From an uncultured Pelagibacteraceae bacterium (GTDB lineage: Bacteria; Pseudomonadota; Alphaproteobacteria; Pelagibacterales; Pelagibacteraceae), in NCBI GenBank assembly GCA_902517455.1, contig CABYCN010000002.1, positions 1 through 64,000 on the forward strand: a stretch of DNA of 64,000 nucleotides. Reading direction: 5' to 3'. The position numbers and the translations under genes were made by a program. The notes beneath the pieces were generated by a model. It was given only the letters and a program-made list of their open reading frames with translations, searched no databases and had not been told where the DNA came from. Of this stretch, positions 12,345-25,700 are shown in pieces. How positions within the stretch are numbered: position 1 is the first letter of the stretch; each line of letters opens with the position of its first letter.

Positions 12345-14152
12345 TATTTTTCCTTACTAATTTTTAAAACTCCAATAAAAGCTTCTTGTGGTATTTCAAC
12401 TCTACCAAACTGTTTTGATCTTGCTTTACCTTTTTTCTGTTTTTCTAAAAGTTTTCTTTTTCTATCTGTTGCCCCACCACCATGAATTTTTGTCAGAACA
12501 TCTTTTTTAAAACCTTTAATCGTCTCTCTAGCAATAATCTTTCCACCTATTGCGGCTTGAACTGGTATCATAAAGTTATGCCTTGGAATTAAATCTTTAA
12601 GTTTTTCACAAACTTCTCTGCCTGTTCTTTGCGCAAAATCTTTATGTATCATCATAGCAAGAGCATCTACTGGTTCACCATTAACTAATATTCCAAGTTT
12701 AACAAGATCTCCCTCTCTATGACCTATTATTTCATAATCAAAGCTTGCATATCCACTCGTCATAGATTTTATTCTATCATTAAAATCAAACACAACCTCA
12801 TTCAAAGGTAATTCATAGTTTAAAACTGCCCTTTTTCCAGAATAAGTTAAATTTGTTTGAATTCCCCTTTTGTCCTGACATAATTTAATTATTGGACCCA
12901 AATATTCATCAGGGGTTATGACAGTTGCTTTTATCCAGGGCTCCTCAATAAATTTTATAAGAGTAGGGTCCGGCAAACTTGTAGGATTTTGCAAATCAAT
13001 AATATCTCCACTATTTAAATTTACTTTATAAACTACTCCTGGTGTTGTTGTGAGTAAATTTACATCAAATTCTCTTTCTAGTCTTTCAGAAATTATTTCT
13101 AAATGAAGCAATCCTAAAAACCCACATCTAAAACCAAGCCCCAGGGCTGATGAAGACTCAGCTTCAAATGAAAAACTTGCATCATTCAATTGTAATTTAG
13201 CTAATCCATCTTTTAATTTTTGATATTCAGAGCTATCAACAGGAAAAAGTCCACAGAACACCACTGGTTTACTTGGTTTAAATCCAGGTAAGGCTTCAAT
13301 ATTAGGTTTTGAGGCATCACATATTGTGTCACCGACTTTAGTTTCAGACAAAACTTTTATTCCGGTAGTAATGAAACCAATCTCACCTGTGTTTAGTTCT
13401 TTTATATCTTTTGCTTTTGGAGTAAAAACTCCAACTTTTTCAACTATATAGTCTTGATCAGTTGAAAGCATTTTAATTTTCATATTTTTAATTATTTTTC
13501 CATTAATAACTCTTATTAATATAACTACTCCTAAATAGGTGTCATACCAACTATCTACCAACAAACATTTTAAATCCTCGTTTGGACTTCCTTTTGGACC
13601 AGGTAACTGATCAATTATTTGCTCTAAGATTTCTTCAATACCTTCTCCTGTTTTACCTGAACATGGAACTGCGTTTTCTGTTCCTATGCCAATTACATCT
13701 TCAATTTGTTTATTTGTCCTATCCAAATCTGATGCTGGTAAATCTATTTTATTTAATACAGGAATAATTTCATGGTTAATGTCTAAAGCTTGGTACACGT
13801 TAGCTAATGTTTGAGCTTCTACTCCCTGGGTACTATCAACTATTAATATTGATCCCTCACACGCATAAAGGGATCTGCTGACTTCATAACTAAAATCTAC
13901 GTGTCCTGGTGTATCGATTATATTTAAAATATAATTTTTTCCATTTTTGGCTTTATAATTCAACTTTACTGTTTGAGCTTTGATAGTTATTCCTCTTTCT
14001 CTTTCAATATCCATTGAGTCAAGGACTTGTGCTTTCATTTCCCTATCTGTTAAACCTCCACACTTATGAATAATTCTATCTGCTATTGTTGACTTACCAT
14101 GATCAATATGTGCAATAATTGCAAAATTTCTAATGTTATCAATAGTGCTCAT
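12344..14152 (-). CDS. lepA: Elongation factor 4 (LepA)
   Basis: [47 protein letters not shown]-terminal [38 protein letters not shown]. Confidence 0.97.
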   Translation of the reverse strand: MSTIDNIRNFAIIAHIDHGKSTIADRIIHKCGGLTDREMKAQVLDSMDIERERGITIKAQTVKLNYKAKNGKNYILNIIDTPGHVDFSYEVSRSLYACEGSILIVDSTQGVEAQTLANVYQALDINHEIIPVLNKIDLPASDLDRTNKQIEDVIGIGTENAVPCSGKTGEGIEEILEQIIDQLPGPKGSPNEDLKCLLVDSWYDTYLGVVILIRVINGKIIKNMKIKMLSTDQDYIVEKVGVFTPKAKDIKELNTGEIGFITTGIKVLSETKVGDTICDASKPNIEALPGFKPSKPVVFCGLFPVDSSEYQKLKDGLAKLQLNDASFSFEAESSSALGLGFRCGFLGLLHLEIISERLEREFDVNLLTTTPGVVYKVNLNSGDIIDLQNPTSLPDPTLIKFIEEPWIKATVITPDEYLGPIIKLCQDKRGIQTNLTYSGKRAVLNYELPLNEVVFDFNDRIKSMTSGYASFDYEIIGHREGDLVKLGILVNGEPVDALAMMIHKDFAQRTGREVCEKLKDLIPRHNFMIPVQAAIGGKIIARETIKGFKKDVLTKIHGGGATDRKRKLLEKQKKGKARSKQFGRVEIPQEAFIGVLKISKEK

Positions 14153-14159
14153 TTAATTT

Positions 14160-16565
14160 TCAAGATCGAATTTTAGCACCAGTTTTATTTTCTACTGTTT
14201 CAATAATTAATTTATTTATTTTTTCTAAATCATTATCATTTAATGTTTTTTCAGATGATTGAATTGTAACACTAATTGCTACTGATTTTTGATTTTCAGG
14301 GATATTGTCACCCTCATAAACATCAAAAACTTTTATATTTTTTATTAAACTTTTATCTACACTGGAAATAACATTTATTAAATCTTGTGCATTTAAATCT
14401 TTGTTCATTATAAATGCAAAATCCCTCTCAGATTTTTGGTAGTCTGAAAAAGTAAATTTTGTTTTTTGATCATTTAATGTTTTTTTTGGCAAATTTAAAT
14501 TATCTATGAAAATTTCGAAACCTACTAAAGACTCTGTTTTCATATCAATCTTCTTCAAAATATTAGGATGAATCTCGCCAAAATATGCAGCTACTTGATC
14601 TTTTTTTTTATTTAAAAATAATCTACCTGATTTACCAGGATGATAATAGTTAGGTGTTTCGTTATCTATAAAGAATTTGTCTGAACTATAGCCCGCTTCA
14701 ACTAAAGTTTGAACTACATCTCTTTTAACATCAAATACATCCACATTTCTTTCTTTTTCAATCCAGTTTAATCTAAACTTTTTACCTGCAGACAAACCAC
14801 AAACTACTATATTTTGTTCACCGGGATTAAAGCCATTAAAAATAGGACCTACCTCAAATATTGATAAATCTTTAAAACCTCTATCGAGATTTTTATTCAT
14901 ATACATTATCAAATTTGAGAATATTGAGTTTCTTAAAACACCCAATTCAGAGCTTATCGGATTTACAATTTTTATTTCTTTTTTTGTACCTTTAAAGAAA
15001 TTATTATAATTTGAATCTGTAAAAGACCAAGTAATTGCCTCCAAATAGCCTTTAGAAGCAATTGATCTTTGTAAAAAATGAAATAGCTTTTGAGATAAAG
15101 TTAAAGTAGGCTTTGTTCTTTCTTTTACTGGATGTATAGTTTTAATTTTATCATAGCCACTTATTCTTACCAATTCTTCAACAATATCAATTTCTTGTAA
15201 AATATCAGGCCTCCATGATGGAATGGTTAACTTTAAATATTTTTTTTCTTTTTTAAATTTAATACCAAGATCTTCCAAAATTTTAAGTATTTCTTTCGTA
15301 GAAATTTTGAAACCAGTTATTTTTTCAAATAAATTTAAATCAAATGTGAGGGTTTTATTTTTATAGGTTTTAATTTTTTGAATGTCTACTTTGCTAATTT
15401 CACCACCACATATTTCTTTAATTAATGATGCGGCTTTATTTAAACCGTTTTCAATAGATAAAGGATCTATACCTCTTTCAAATCTAAATTTTGCATCTGT
15501 ATCAATACTTAATTTTTTTGCTGTATTTCTTATAGATTTAGGTTCAAAAAAGGCTGACTCTAAAAAAATATTTTTTGTATCAAATTCTGTACCAGATCTT
15601 GTTCCTCCAATTATTCCTCCTAATCCTAAAACACCTTTTTTGTCGCTTATAACACACATGTCATTTTCCAATCTATAAATTTTATTATCTAGAGCCGTAA
15701 ACTCTTCTCCAGATCTAGAGTTTCGAACTATTATACTTTTTTCAATCTTATCAGCATCATAAGCGTGTAGTGGACGATTTATATCGAGCATAACATAGTT
15801 TGTAATATCAACTATTGCTGAAATCGGTTTTTGACCAACTGAAATCAATTTATCTTTTAACCATTGAGGACTTTCAGTATTTTTTACATTTGTTATTAAA
15901 CAGCTTCCAAACGCAGTACATCCATGTCCCTTTTCCTTATTAATTTTTACTTTTAAGGTATTTTTTATTTTTGAGCGAATTTTTTTTTCTTTTAACTCTA
16001 CTAATTTTCCAAAACCTGACGCAGCAAGATCTCTAGCAATCCCTCTAATTCCAAGACAATCTGGTCTATTAGGTGTTATAGATAAATCAATAAGATTTGA
16101 TTTTAATTTTGTAAAATAACTTTTACCAATATTTTTTTTATATCCTTTAGGTAATTCAGTAATTCCGTCACTTTTATCAGACAAATTTAATTCAGACTCA
16201 GAACAAAGCATTCCGTATGAAGTAACACCCCTTATTTTAGCGATTACTAATTTCATCTTAGTTTTAGGGATGATTGCACCTGGAGGAGCGTATATAGTAA
16301 TCAATCCTTCTTTCGCATTCTCTGCACCACATACAACTTTTTTAATTTCATTCTCTCCTATATTTACGTTACAAACTTTTAGTCGATCTGCATTTGGATG
16401 TTTTTCCGTTTTTATGATTTCAGCTACTCTGAATAATCCATTATCATCAGAAGGACTTTCTACACTCTCTACTTCTAGACCTATGTTAGTAAGTTGTTCT
16501 AAAAGTTTTTTTTCTTTTAGATTTGTCTTTAGATGATCTTTTAACCAATCAAATGTTATTTTCAT
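14160..16565 (-). CDS. pheT: Phenylalanyl-tRNA synthetase beta subunit
   Basis: tRNA-binding N-terminal domain, [30 protein letters not shown], adjacent to pheS. Confidence 0.96.
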   Translation of the reverse strand: MKITFDWLKDHLKTNLKEKKLLEQLTNIGLEVESVESPSDDNGLFRVAEIIKTEKHPNADRLKVCNVNIGENEIKKVVCGAENAKEGLITIYAPPGAIIPKTKMKLVIAKIRGVTSYGMLCSESELNLSDKSDGITELPKGYKKNIGKSYFTKLKSNLIDLSITPNRPDCLGIRGIARDLAASGFGKLVELKEKKIRSKIKNTLKVKINKEKGHGCTAFGSCLITNVKNTESPQWLKDKLISVGQKPISAIVDITNYVMLDINRPLHAYDADKIEKSIIVRNSRSGEEFTALDNKIYRLENDMCVISDKKGVLGLGGIIGGTRSGTEFDTKNIFLESAFFEPKSIRNTAKKLSIDTDAKFRFERGIDPLSIENGLNKAASLIKEICGGEISKVDIQKIKTYKNKTLTFDLNLFEKITGFKISTKEILKILEDLGIKFKKEKKYLKLTIPSWRPDILQEIDIVEELVRISGYDKIKTIHPVKERTKPTLTLSQKLFHFLQRSIASKGYLEAITWSFTDSNYNNFFKGTKKEIKIVNPISSELGVLRNSIFSNLIMYMNKNLDRGFKDLSIFEVGPIFNGFNPGEQNIVVCGLSAGKKFRLNWIEKERNVDVFDVKRDVVQTLVEAGYSSDKFFIDNETPNYYHPGKSGRLFLNKKKDQVAAYFGEIHPNILKKIDMKTESLVGFEIFIDNLNLPKKTLNDQKTKFTFSDYQKSERDFAFIMNKDLNAQDLINVISSVDKSLIKNIKVFDVYEGDNIPENQKSVAISVTIQSSEKTLNDNDLEKINKLIIETVENKTGAKIRS

Positions 16566-17629
16566 CGACTAAGGCCTCTATAATTCGTAGGTACATCCAA
16601 TGGATCGAATCCAAAATGATTTAACCATCTATAATCACAATCAAAAAAAGCTCTTAAATCGTTTATCCCATATTTCAGCATAGCAAGTCTATCAATCCCT
16701 ATACCAAATGCGTATCCCTGAAATTTTGCTGGATCCACTTTTACATTTTTTAAAACATTTGGATGAACCATTCCGCACCCTAAAATCTCTAACCATTGAT
16801 TGCCTTCTCCTATTATAATTTTTCCATCTTTCATTTCGTATCCAATGTCAACCTCCGCAGATGGTTCTGTAAAAGGAAAATGGCTCGGTCTAAATCTCAT
16901 TTTAATTTTATCTACTTCAAAAAACTCTTTGATAAAATAATTTAAACATCCTTTTAGATGACCCATGTTTATATTCTTATCTATATGGAGTCCTTCAACT
17001 TGATGAAACATTGGTGAGTGAGTTTGGTCACTATCTGATCTGTAGGTTCTTCCAGGTGCAATAATTTTAAATGGCGGCTGATCTTTCAACATAGTTCTTA
17101 TTTGAACTGGAGAGGTATGTGTTCGTAATAGTTTCTGCTTTTCTTCATCTAGATAAAAAGTATCATGTAAATCTCGAGCTGGATGATTTTCTGGTGTATT
17201 TAGCGCTGTAAAATTATTATATTCATTCTCGACATCTGGCCCTTCCTCAACGCTAAAACCTATTTCGGAAAAAATTGATGATATTTCATCGATCGTTTGT
17301 GAAACTGGATGAATTTTTCCTCGAACAAATGATCTCTCAGGTAAAGTAATGTCAATTTTTTCTTTTTCTAATTTTTTGTTAATTTCAGCACTTTCAACTT
17401 CATTTATTTTTGAGCTTATTAAATCCTGAAGTTCGTCTTTTATAATATTTAAGTCAGAAGCAAATTTTTTTCTTTCTGACGCCGCGATTGTTCCAATCTT
17501 TTTAAATTGAGTTGAAATTAATCCGTTTTTACCAAATAGATCAGATTTAATTTGGTTTATTTCAGAAATATCCAATTTTTCCCTAAGTTTTGAAAAAAAT
17601 TCGTCTTTTATTTTTTTAAGATCAGTCAT
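16562..17629 (-). CDS. pheS: Phenylalanyl-tRNA synthetase alpha subunit
   Basis: [67 protein letters not shown]-type motif. Confidence 0.97.
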   Translation of the reverse strand: MTDLKKIKDEFFSKLREKLDISEINQIKSDLFGKNGLISTQFKKIGTIAASERKKFASDLNIIKDELQDLISSKINEVESAEINKKLEKEKIDITLPERSFVRGKIHPVSQTIDEISSIFSEIGFSVEEGPDVENEYNNFTALNTPENHPARDLHDTFYLDEEKQKLLRTHTSPVQIRTMLKDQPPFKIIAPGRTYRSDSDQTHSPMFHQVEGLHIDKNINMGHLKGCLNYFIKEFFEVDKIKMRFRPSHFPFTEPSAEVDIGYEMKDGKIIIGEGNQWLEILGCGMVHPNVLKNVKVDPAKFQGYAFGIGIDRLAMLKYGINDLRAFFDCDYRWLNHFGFDPLDVPTNYRGLSR

Positions 17630-17673
17630 TTTTACAGATTATTTCTTACGGAAAATAAAACAATAGAGAAGAT

Positions 17674-18030
17674 TTAATTTAAAGCAGATTGAGCTTTTTG
17701 AACGATAGTTTTAAAGGCTTCGGGGCTATCATACGCTATCTCTGCTAGAATTTTTCTATCTATTTTTATCCCACATTTATTTAATCCATAAACAAACTTA
17801 GAATATGTCAAACCCTCTGCTCTAACCCCAGCATTTATTCTTTGTATCCATAATGATTTAAATTCTCTCTTTTTATTTCTACGATCTCTGTAAGCGTATT
17901 GCATAGCCTTTTCCATAGCTTGCTTTGCAACTCTAATAGTATTTTTTCTACGACCCCATTGTCCTTTAACAGCTTTTAATACTTTTTTGTGTTTAGCTCG
18001 ACTTGTTACACCCCTCTTAACTCTTGCCAT
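17674..18030 (-). CDS. rplT: 50S ribosomal protein L20
   Basis: [38 protein letters not shown]. Confidence 0.97.
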   Translation of the reverse strand: MARVKRGVTSRAKHKKVLKAVKGQWGRRKNTIRVAKQAMEKAMQYAYRDRRNKKREFKSLWIQRINAGVRAEGLTYSKFVYGLNKCGIKIDRKILAEIAYDSPEAFKTIVQKAQSALN

Positions 18031-18031
18031 T

Positions 18032-18238
18032 TTAACCTCTTAAACTATATGGCATATACGATTTGACTATTTTACCATCTTGTTTTGACATCGTAGTAGT
18101 GCCTCTTAATTTTCTAATTTGAGAATTGGTTCTCTTAATCATTCCATGCCTTTTACCAGCTTGAGCCATTATTACTTTACCTCTAGCTGATATTTTGAAC
18201 CTTTTTTTTGCTGAGCTTTTAGTTTTTAATTTAGGCAT
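18032..18238 (-). CDS. rpmI: 50S ribosomal protein L35
   Basis: [22 protein letters not shown], adjacent to rplT and infC. Confidence 0.96.
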   Translation of the reverse strand: MPKLKTKSSAKKRFKISARGKVIMAQAGKRHGMIKRTNSQIRKLRGTTTMSKQDGKIVKSYMPYSLRG

Positions 18239-18291
18239 AATGATGCGAGTTTATACAAAGAAAGATCAAAACTTACAACCAATATTAAAGG

Positions 18292-18837
18292 TTATAAAGG
18301 CTGTATTACCATGATCATTTGCTTACCATCAAATTTTGGGTGTAATTCTACCTTTCCAATTTCTTTCATGTCCTCTTTGATTTTTGTCATTAATTCATTT
18401 CCTAAATGAGAATGCTGAAGTTCTCGACCTTTAAACCTGATAGTAAATTTTACCTTGTCCCCTTTAGCTATAAATTTTTTTGCATTTTTAACTTTAAATT
18501 CATAATCATGGGTCTCTGTCACAGGTCGCATCTTTATTTCTTTTAGTGCTATAATTTTTTGTTTTTTTTTTGCTAAGTTAGCTTTTTTTTGGGCATCGTA
18601 TTTAAATTTACCCATATCCATTATTTTACAAACAGGGGGATTAGCATTTGGTGATATTTCTAGTAAATCAAGACCTTGATTTTTTGCCATTGATATGGCT
18701 TCATTTGTATTTATAACACCTAGATTCTCACCATCGCTAGTGATAACCTGCACTTCAGGTGAGGAAATTCTGTTATTAGATCTTGGTCCTCTATCCTTAG
18801 TTCTTCTTTGAAAATAATTTTGTTTAAAATCTGCCAC
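18292..18837 (-). CDS. infC: Translation initiation factor IF-3
   Basis: NRISSPEVQVITSDGENLGV, KFKYDAQKKANLAKKKQK, GTG start directly after thrS stop. Confidence 0.96.
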   Translation of the reverse strand: MADFKQNYFQRRTKDRGPRSNNRISSPEVQVITSDGENLGVINTNEAISMAKNQGLDLLEISPNANPPVCKIMDMGKFKYDAQKKANLAKKKQKIIALKEIKMRPVTETHDYEFKVKNAKKFIAKGDKVKFTIRFKGRELQHSHLGNELMTKIKEDMKEIGKVELHPKFDGKQMIMVIQPL

Positions 18838-20757
18838 TTAATTTGAAGATGCTTTGTTTAAAGCAGAAAATGTTTTTAAAAATTTATTAAGTTCCATATT
18901 TTCTTGTTTATCAGAATCCAATCTTCTAATGGTTACTGAGTTACTGTCAACTTCTTTTTTACCACAAATTAATAAAATAGGTACTTTTGCAACTGAATGT
19001 TCTCTGATTTTATAATTCAAATTGTGATTTTTTAAATCAACTATACAACTTATACCAACTTCTTTTATTTTGTTCGAAACTTTTTTCGCATAATCTTCAA
19101 AATCTTCTGAGATTGGGATTATAACCGTTTGTAAAGGTGAGATCCAAAAAGGAAATTTTCCTGCATAATTCTCTATTAAAATTCCAATAAACCTCTCAAG
19201 TGAACCAAATAATGCTCTATGTAACATCACTGGAACTTTTTTAGCTCCATCTTTATCTACATATGAAGCACCTAATCTTCCAGGTAAATTAAAATCAACC
19301 TGTAAAGTTCCGCATTGCCAATCTCTTCCAATAGCATCTCTTAAAACAAATTCAATTTTAGGTCCATAAAATGCACCCTCTCCTTTATTAACAGTATATT
19401 CTAATTTAGTAGCTTTAACTGCTTTTAATAACGCTGCTTCCGCTTTATCCCACACACTATTATCCCCAACTCTTAAATCTGGTCTGTCAGAATATTTCAA
19501 AATAACATTTTCAAAACCAAGATCTTTATAAATTTCTAAAATAAGATTAGTTACTGTCAAACATTCTTTTGTTATTTGATCATCAGTACAAAATATATGA
19601 GCATCATCTTGTGTAAATGCTCTTACTCTTAAAAGGCCATGGAGCGCACCTGAAGGTTCATAACGGTGAACCTTTCCAAACTCAGACATTTTTAAAGGTA
19701 AATCTTTATAGCTTTTAAGACCTTGATTAAATACCTCTACACAACCTGGACAGTTCATTGGTTTTATAGCAAATATCTTTTTATCTGGAGTAGTTGATGT
19801 GTACATATTTGCCCCAAATTTTTCCCAATGACCTGATTTTTCCCATAAACTTCTATCTAATACCTCTGGTGTATTTATCTCTTTATATCCAGCGGCATCT
19901 TGTTTCATTTTCATGTAATTAATTAGTTTTTGAAATAATGCCCATCCTTTTTCATGCCAAAAAACAGAGCCTGGACTTTCTTCTCTAAAATGAAATAAAT
20001 CCATTTCTTTACCCAGTTTTCTATGATCTCTTTTCTCAGCCTCCTCAATTCTATTTAAATAAGCATCTAAATCTTTTTGGGAAGCCCAACTAGTTCCATA
20101 AATTCTTTGTAGCATTTCATTTTTTGAGTCTCCACGCCAATAAGCTCCCGCAACTTTTGTAAGCTTAAAAGCTTTACCAATTTTTCCTGAAGAAAGTAGG
20201 TGCGGACCTCTACACAAATCATGCCAAGTATCGCCGTGATGATAAATAGTTAGCTCCTCATTCTTTGGGATACTCTCTAATATTTCAGCTTTATATTTTT
20301 CACCAATTTTTTTAAAATGACTTATTGCTTCATCTCTTTCCCAAACTTCTCTTCTTGTCTTAACATCTTTATCAATTATTTCTGACATTCTTTTCTCTAT
20401 TTTTTTTAAATCATCCTCTGTAAAAGGTTTTTTGCGGGCAAAATCATAATAAAAACCATTTTCAATTACTGGTCCAATCGTCACCTGTGTGCCGGGATAT
20501 AACTCCTGAACAGCCATTGCCATAATGTGTGCGGTATCGTGTCTTATAACCTCTAGCCCTTCAGGGTCTTTTGCTGTAAAAATTTTTACAGAGCAGTCTT
20601 TTTTTATTGAAAAATACAAATCCTTCAATTCGCCATCAACACTCATTATTAATGCTTGCTTTAGCAATGATTTGCTTATTTTTCCTGCAATATCTAGCCC
20701 TGTAGCCTCTTTTAAAAAATTTAAATTTTTTCCGTCTGGTAATGTAATCGTAGGCAT
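18838..20757 (-). CDS. thrS: Threonyl-tRNA synthetase
   Basis: TGS domain, HDTAHIMAMAVQELYPG, KPMNCPGCVEVF, GALHGLLRVRAFTQDDAHIFC. Confidence 0.97.
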   Translation of the reverse strand: MPTITLPDGKNLNFLKEATGLDIAGKISKSLLKQALIMSVDGELKDLYFSIKKDCSVKIFTAKDPEGLEVIRHDTAHIMAMAVQELYPGTQVTIGPVIENGFYYDFARKKPFTEDDLKKIEKRMSEIIDKDVKTRREVWERDEAISHFKKIGEKYKAEILESIPKNEELTIYHHGDTWHDLCRGPHLLSSGKIGKAFKLTKVAGAYWRGDSKNEMLQRIYGTSWASQKDLDAYLNRIEEAEKRDHRKLGKEMDLFHFREESPGSVFWHEKGWALFQKLINYMKMKQDAAGYKEINTPEVLDRSLWEKSGHWEKFGANMYTSTTPDKKIFAIKPMNCPGCVEVFNQGLKSYKDLPLKMSEFGKVHRYEPSGALHGLLRVRAFTQDDAHIFCTDDQITKECLTVTNLILEIYKDLGFENVILKYSDRPDLRVGDNSVWDKAEAALLKAVKATKLEYTVNKGEGAFYGPKIEFVLRDAIGRDWQCGTLQVDFNLPGRLGASYVDKDGAKKVPVMLHRALFGSLERFIGILIENYAGKFPFWISPLQTVIIPISEDFEDYAKKVSNKIKEVGISCIVDLKNHNLNYKIREHSVAKVPILLICGKKEVDSNSVTIRRLDSDKQENMELNKFLKTFSALNKASSN

Positions 20758-21912
20758 TTAATTTAATAATCTTTTATACTCTGAATAAGTAGAAAAACAC
20801 ATTTTTTCAACATTAAATTTTTTTACTATGTTTTTTCTACCTTCTGTGCCTATTAATTTGAGAGTTGTTTCGTCCATTGTCACAGCTCTAATGATTTTTT
20901 TACTCAAAGAACTTGCATCTCCAGTTTCAAACAATAAGCCGGTTTTCTCATTAATTATTGTTTCATTTGACCCTCCAATATTACTAGCAATAATTAATTT
21001 TTCCATGGATTGTGCTTCAACAGCTACTCTTCCAAATGCCTCTGGCTCAATAGAAGCTGAAACCACAATATCTGAAACTTTATAAGCTAAAGCCATATCT
21101 TTACAATTATCTATAAATTTAATCTGATTTGTTAAACGGTATTGTTCTGACATACGAACTAATTTTTTTTTGTATAAATCTCTACCTTGGTCACTTCCCA
21201 ATATAACAACATGAAATGCCTCATATCCTAAATCAATTTTTACCAAATTAAGAGCTTCAATAAATATTTCATGCCCCTTCCAAGTAGTGAGTCTTCCTGG
21301 CATTAAAATAATTTTTTTTTCTTTGTCAATTTCCCATTTTTTAAGAAGACTTTTTTCTTCACTTTCTAACTTTGTTGAGGGGTCGAAATAATCGACATTA
21401 ATTCCTCTAAAAATAACAAGAAATTTTTTTTTTGAGTTTAAAAATTCAGAGTAATTTTCTTTAATGTGAGAAAAAATAAAATTAGATCCTGCAATAATTA
21501 AGTCTGATCTCACCATAACAGAATTATAAAACTTTTTCATTTTACTGCTGAAATTATAGGTGCCATGAAAAGTTGTAACAAACTTCCTTCTGGTCATTTT
21601 TGTTGCTAACAAGCATGACCAAGCTGGTGCACGGCTTCTCGCATGAACTATAGAAATATTATAAAACAAGATTACTCCTATCAAAATAATTGCATTAAAA
21701 AATATCAATAAAGGATTTTTACTATGGACGGGTAATTTAATTAATTTTACTTTTTTTTTATCTATAAATTTAATTAATTCCCCTCCACTTGTTACTATAA
21801 AAGATTGACTATTATTTTCTGGTAAATAATGAGCAATATCATAACAACCAGTTTCTGCTCCTCCATAACCTAGTTTAGGTATTACTTGTAAAACTTTTAT
21901 ATTAGATGACAT
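20758..21912 (-). CDS. Glycosyltransferase family 4 (group 1)
   Basis: LGYGGAETGCYDIA, MPGRLTTWKGHEIFIEAL, EPEAFGRVAVEAQSMEKLIIASNIGGSNE. Confidence 0.88.
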   Translation of the reverse strand: MSSNIKVLQVIPKLGYGGAETGCYDIAHYLPENNSQSFIVTSGGELIKFIDKKKVKLIKLPVHSKNPLLIFFNAIILIGVILFYNISIVHARSRAPAWSCLLATKMTRRKFVTTFHGTYNFSSKMKKFYNSVMVRSDLIIAGSNFIFSHIKENYSEFLNSKKKFLVIFRGINVDYFDPSTKLESEEKSLLKKWEIDKEKKIILMPGRLTTWKGHEIFIEALNLVKIDLGYEAFHVVILGSDQGRDLYKKKLVRMSEQYRLTNQIKFIDNCKDMALAYKVSDIVVSASIEPEAFGRVAVEAQSMEKLIIASNIGGSNETIINEKTGLLFETGDASSLSKKIIRAVTMDETTLKLIGTEGRKNIVKKFNVEKMCFSTYSEYKRLLN

Positions 21913-21954
21913 TAAAATAGATTATATAATAATAGATAAAACTAATAAACTTTA

Positions 21955-22701
21955 ATGACGAGTTTCAATTACTTAAAATTAAATAAATTAAAAAGAATTA
22001 GGTATTTAAAGCATAATCTAACAAACACAGATTATATAGTTTTTTTACACGGTTTTATGTCAGATTTGAATGGGCAAAAACCTAAGTTTTTTCTAAATTT
22101 TGCAAAGAGAAATAACCTTGGTTTTCTTGCACTTGAATATTCTGGACATGGAAAATCATCAGGAAAATTTGAGACTGGTAATATTTCTAAATGGTCTAAT
22201 GAAACCAAAATAATAATAAAAAAAATCGTTGGAAAAAACAATATTATTTTTATTGGTTCTAGTATGGGTACTTGGATTGGATTAAATCAATTCAAATCTT
22301 TTAAAAAACAAATCACAGGATTTTTGGGAATTGGTTCAGCGCCTGAATTTTTAGAAAGATTAATGTGGAACAAACTTTCAAAAGAAAAAAAGAGAGAAAT
22401 AAAAAAGAATGGAATAATAATTTTAAATCATGGTAAATACGATTATCCAATTACTTATCAATTAGTAAAAGATGGTAGAAAAAATAAAGTACTTAATAAA
22501 ATAATAAATAAAAATTTAAAAGTAACTATGGTCCATGGTGAAAAGGATGAGTCGGTACCAGTAAAATATTCTAAAAAAGTTTTAAAAATTTTTAAAAAAG
22601 CGAAAAAAAGGTTAGTAATCGTAAAAAATGGGGATCATAGTTTGTCATCTTCTAAATGGTTAAATTTAATAAAAAAAGAATTAAAACTGATTATTAACTA
22701 A
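21955..22701 (+). CDS. Alpha/beta hydrolase
   Basis: FLHGFMSDLNG, nucleophile elbow GSSMGTW, GEKDESVP, GDHSLSS. Confidence 0.8.
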   Translation: MTSFNYLKLNKLKRIRYLKHNLTNTDYIVFLHGFMSDLNGQKPKFFLNFAKRNNLGFLALEYSGHGKSSGKFETGNISKWSNETKIIIKKIVGKNNIIFIGSSMGTWIGLNQFKSFKKQITGFLGIGSAPEFLERLMWNKLSKEKKREIKKNGIIILNHGKYDYPITYQLVKDGRKNKVLNKIINKNLKVTMVHGEKDESVPVKYSKKVLKIFKKAKKRLVIVKNGDHSLSSSKWLNLIKKELKLIIN

Positions 22702-25700
22702 CTTCTTTTATTTGAGGTTTCAAAGTAATTGGGTTTTTTAACTTGGTAATCATTTCTTTTGGACAAACTTGAACAAAATTTTTGATTTCCTCATCGAAAT
22801 TATCAACTATATACCTTGATAAATCTGAGTTAGTTTCCTCTTTGTGTTCTAAAATCATATTTTTTAAAAAATTTATCCAATACTCTGTTTCCACATTTTG
22901 CCAAATTACTGTTTCTGGATTTACTTTCTTTTCAAACTCTCGTGATTTATCGTAAATAAAAGCCATCCCACCTGTCATGCCAGCAGCAAAATTATCTCCA
23001 ACTTCTCCAAGAATAACAGCTGTACCACCAGTCATGTATTCACATCCATTTGAGTCACAGCCTTCAATTACTGTTGAAGCTCCAGAATTTCTTACGGCGA
23101 ACCTATCTCCAGCTTGACCTGCTGCAAAAAGCTTACCCGATGTAGCTCCGTATAAAACCGTATTTCCAATTATTGTATTTTCATTTGAAACTAAATTACT
23201 TTCGTCTGAAAGTTTAATGGATATTGTACCTCCTGATAGTCCTTTTCCGACATAATCATTTGCATCCCCTTTAAGTTTAAGCTTCAATCCCTTTGATAAA
23301 AAAGCTCCAAACGACTGACCTGCTGAACCTTTAAATTTTAGTGTAAGAAAGTTTTCATCTAATTTTTCATAACCATACTTTTTGTAAAGTTGGTGTGAAA
23401 TTCTTGTACCGACAGCCCTATTAGTGTTTTTAACGATAAATTCTTTTTCAATTTTAACTGAATCATTTAGAGATTTTTCAATCTCTGGCCATATTTCTTG
23501 ATCTAAAGTGTCAGGTACTTCATTAATTTCCTGAGTTTCACAATATCTCTTATTATTTCCTGGATCCGCTTGAACAAATAAAGGATTTAAATCTAAATCA
23601 TCTAAATTAGGTGAAGCTTTATTTACCTGCATTAATAAGTCTGTTCTTCCAATTATATCATTTAATGATTTAAAGCCTAATTCAGCTAAAATTTCTCTTA
23701 CTTCTGAAGCAATAAAAGTAAATAAGTTTACTATTTTATCCGGAGTACCTGTAAATTTTTCTCTCAATTTTTCATCTTGAGTGCAAACACCAACTGGACA
23801 AGTATTTGAATGACACTGTCTTACCATTATACATCCCATTGCTACTAAAGCAGTTGTAGCTACTCCGTACTCCTCAGCGCCCATCATCGCGGCCATAATA
23901 ACGTCCCTACCAGTCTTTATCCCTCCATCTGTTCTTAAAGTGACTTTGTGTCTTAAATTGTTCAGTGTAAGAACTTGATTAGCTTCAGTGAGACCCATTT
24001 CCCACGGTATCCCAACATATTTAACACTTGTTTGCGGAGTCGCTCCTGTTCCACCATTATGTCCGGAAATCAAAATAATGTCAGCTTTTGCTTTAGCTAC
24101 TCCTGCTGCAATTGTACCAACTCCAGATGAGGCAACTAACTTAACACCAACTCTTGCTTTTGGATTTATTTGTTTCAAATCATAAATTAGTTGTGCAAGG
24201 TCCTCTATTGAATAAATATCATGATGAGGTGGCGGAGAAATTAAGGTTACACCAGGTGTTGAATGTCTAAGTTTAGCAATTTCCTCTGTAACTTTAAAAC
24301 CAGGTAACTGACCACCTTCACCTGGTTTAGCACCTTGAGCTATTTTAATTTCTATTTCATTACAATTATTTAAATAATTTATTGTTACTCCAAATCTTGC
24401 AGATGCAATTTGTTTAACTCTTGAGTTAGCACTATCACCACTCTTCATCACACTAAATCTATTTGCATCTTCTCCACCTTCTCCACTACATGAAGCACCT
24501 TTAATTCTGTTCATTCCTATTGCTAAAGTTTCATGGGCTTCTTTAGACAAAGCACCATGAGACATACTTCCACTTCCAAATCTTTTTAAAATTTGCTCTA
24601 TTGGTTCAACTTCAGAAATCTCTATTGATGGACCTATCTTTTTTTTTCTAAAATTAATTAAATCTCTCAAATTAATTGGAGGTAAACTATAAATACCCTC
24701 GACATACTTTTTATAAACTGAATAAGAGTTTGTTCCTACTGCACTTTGTAATAAATGTATTAATCTTCCTTGATACTGGTGAGTTTCACCATTTTTTCTG
24801 TATCTATAAATTCCACCTATCGGTAAAACATTATCGGTGCTTTCAAATGCTTCTTTATGAATCTGCCGTATTTTTTTTTCAATTCCAGTCAATCCAATCC
24901 CTGAAATTTTAGAGGTCACCCCTGGAAAGTATTCATTTACAATTGTTCTGCTAAGCCCAACTGTTTCAAAATTACATCCACCTCTATAAGAACTTAAAAC
25001 AGATATACCCATCTTAGACATTATCTTTAATAAGCCAGCATTAACTGATTTTATATATCTCTGAATACAATCATCAAAACTGTATTGACCAAATAACTTT
25101 TTTTCATGTCTTTGATATAAACTGTCAAAGGCTAGATATGGATTTATGGTAGTTGCACCTACTCCGATTAATGTCGCAAATGAATGTGTATCTAGAGCTT
25201 CACCAGACTGAACATTTATAGAAACATAACCTCTTAATTTTTTTTCAATCAAAAAAGTATTGATAGCTCCAACACACAACAACATTGGCATAGGTAGCTT
25301 TTGAGATGAAAATTCCTTATCAGTTAGAATTAATTGTGTTACGCCTTGTCTTACAGCTATTTCTGCCTCTTTTTGAATCCTCTTAATTGCACTTAACAAT
25401 TCTTCTTCAAAAGTGAATGTGCAGTCTATTTTAAGAGTATTTGTGCCAAAAAAGTTCACAAATTTATTAAATTGTGAGTTTGATAAAACTGGACTATTAA
25501 GAACATAAATATTTTCTTTAGTTAAAGTAGAGAAATTTAAAATATTACCCAAATTACCAAACCTTGTTTTTAAACTCATAACTTTATTTTCTCTTAATGA
25601 GTCTATGGGAGGATTAGTTACTTGACTGAAATTTTGTCTGAAAAAATGATAAAGTGGTCTGTATTTATCTGACAATACAGCTAAAGGTGTATCATCCCCC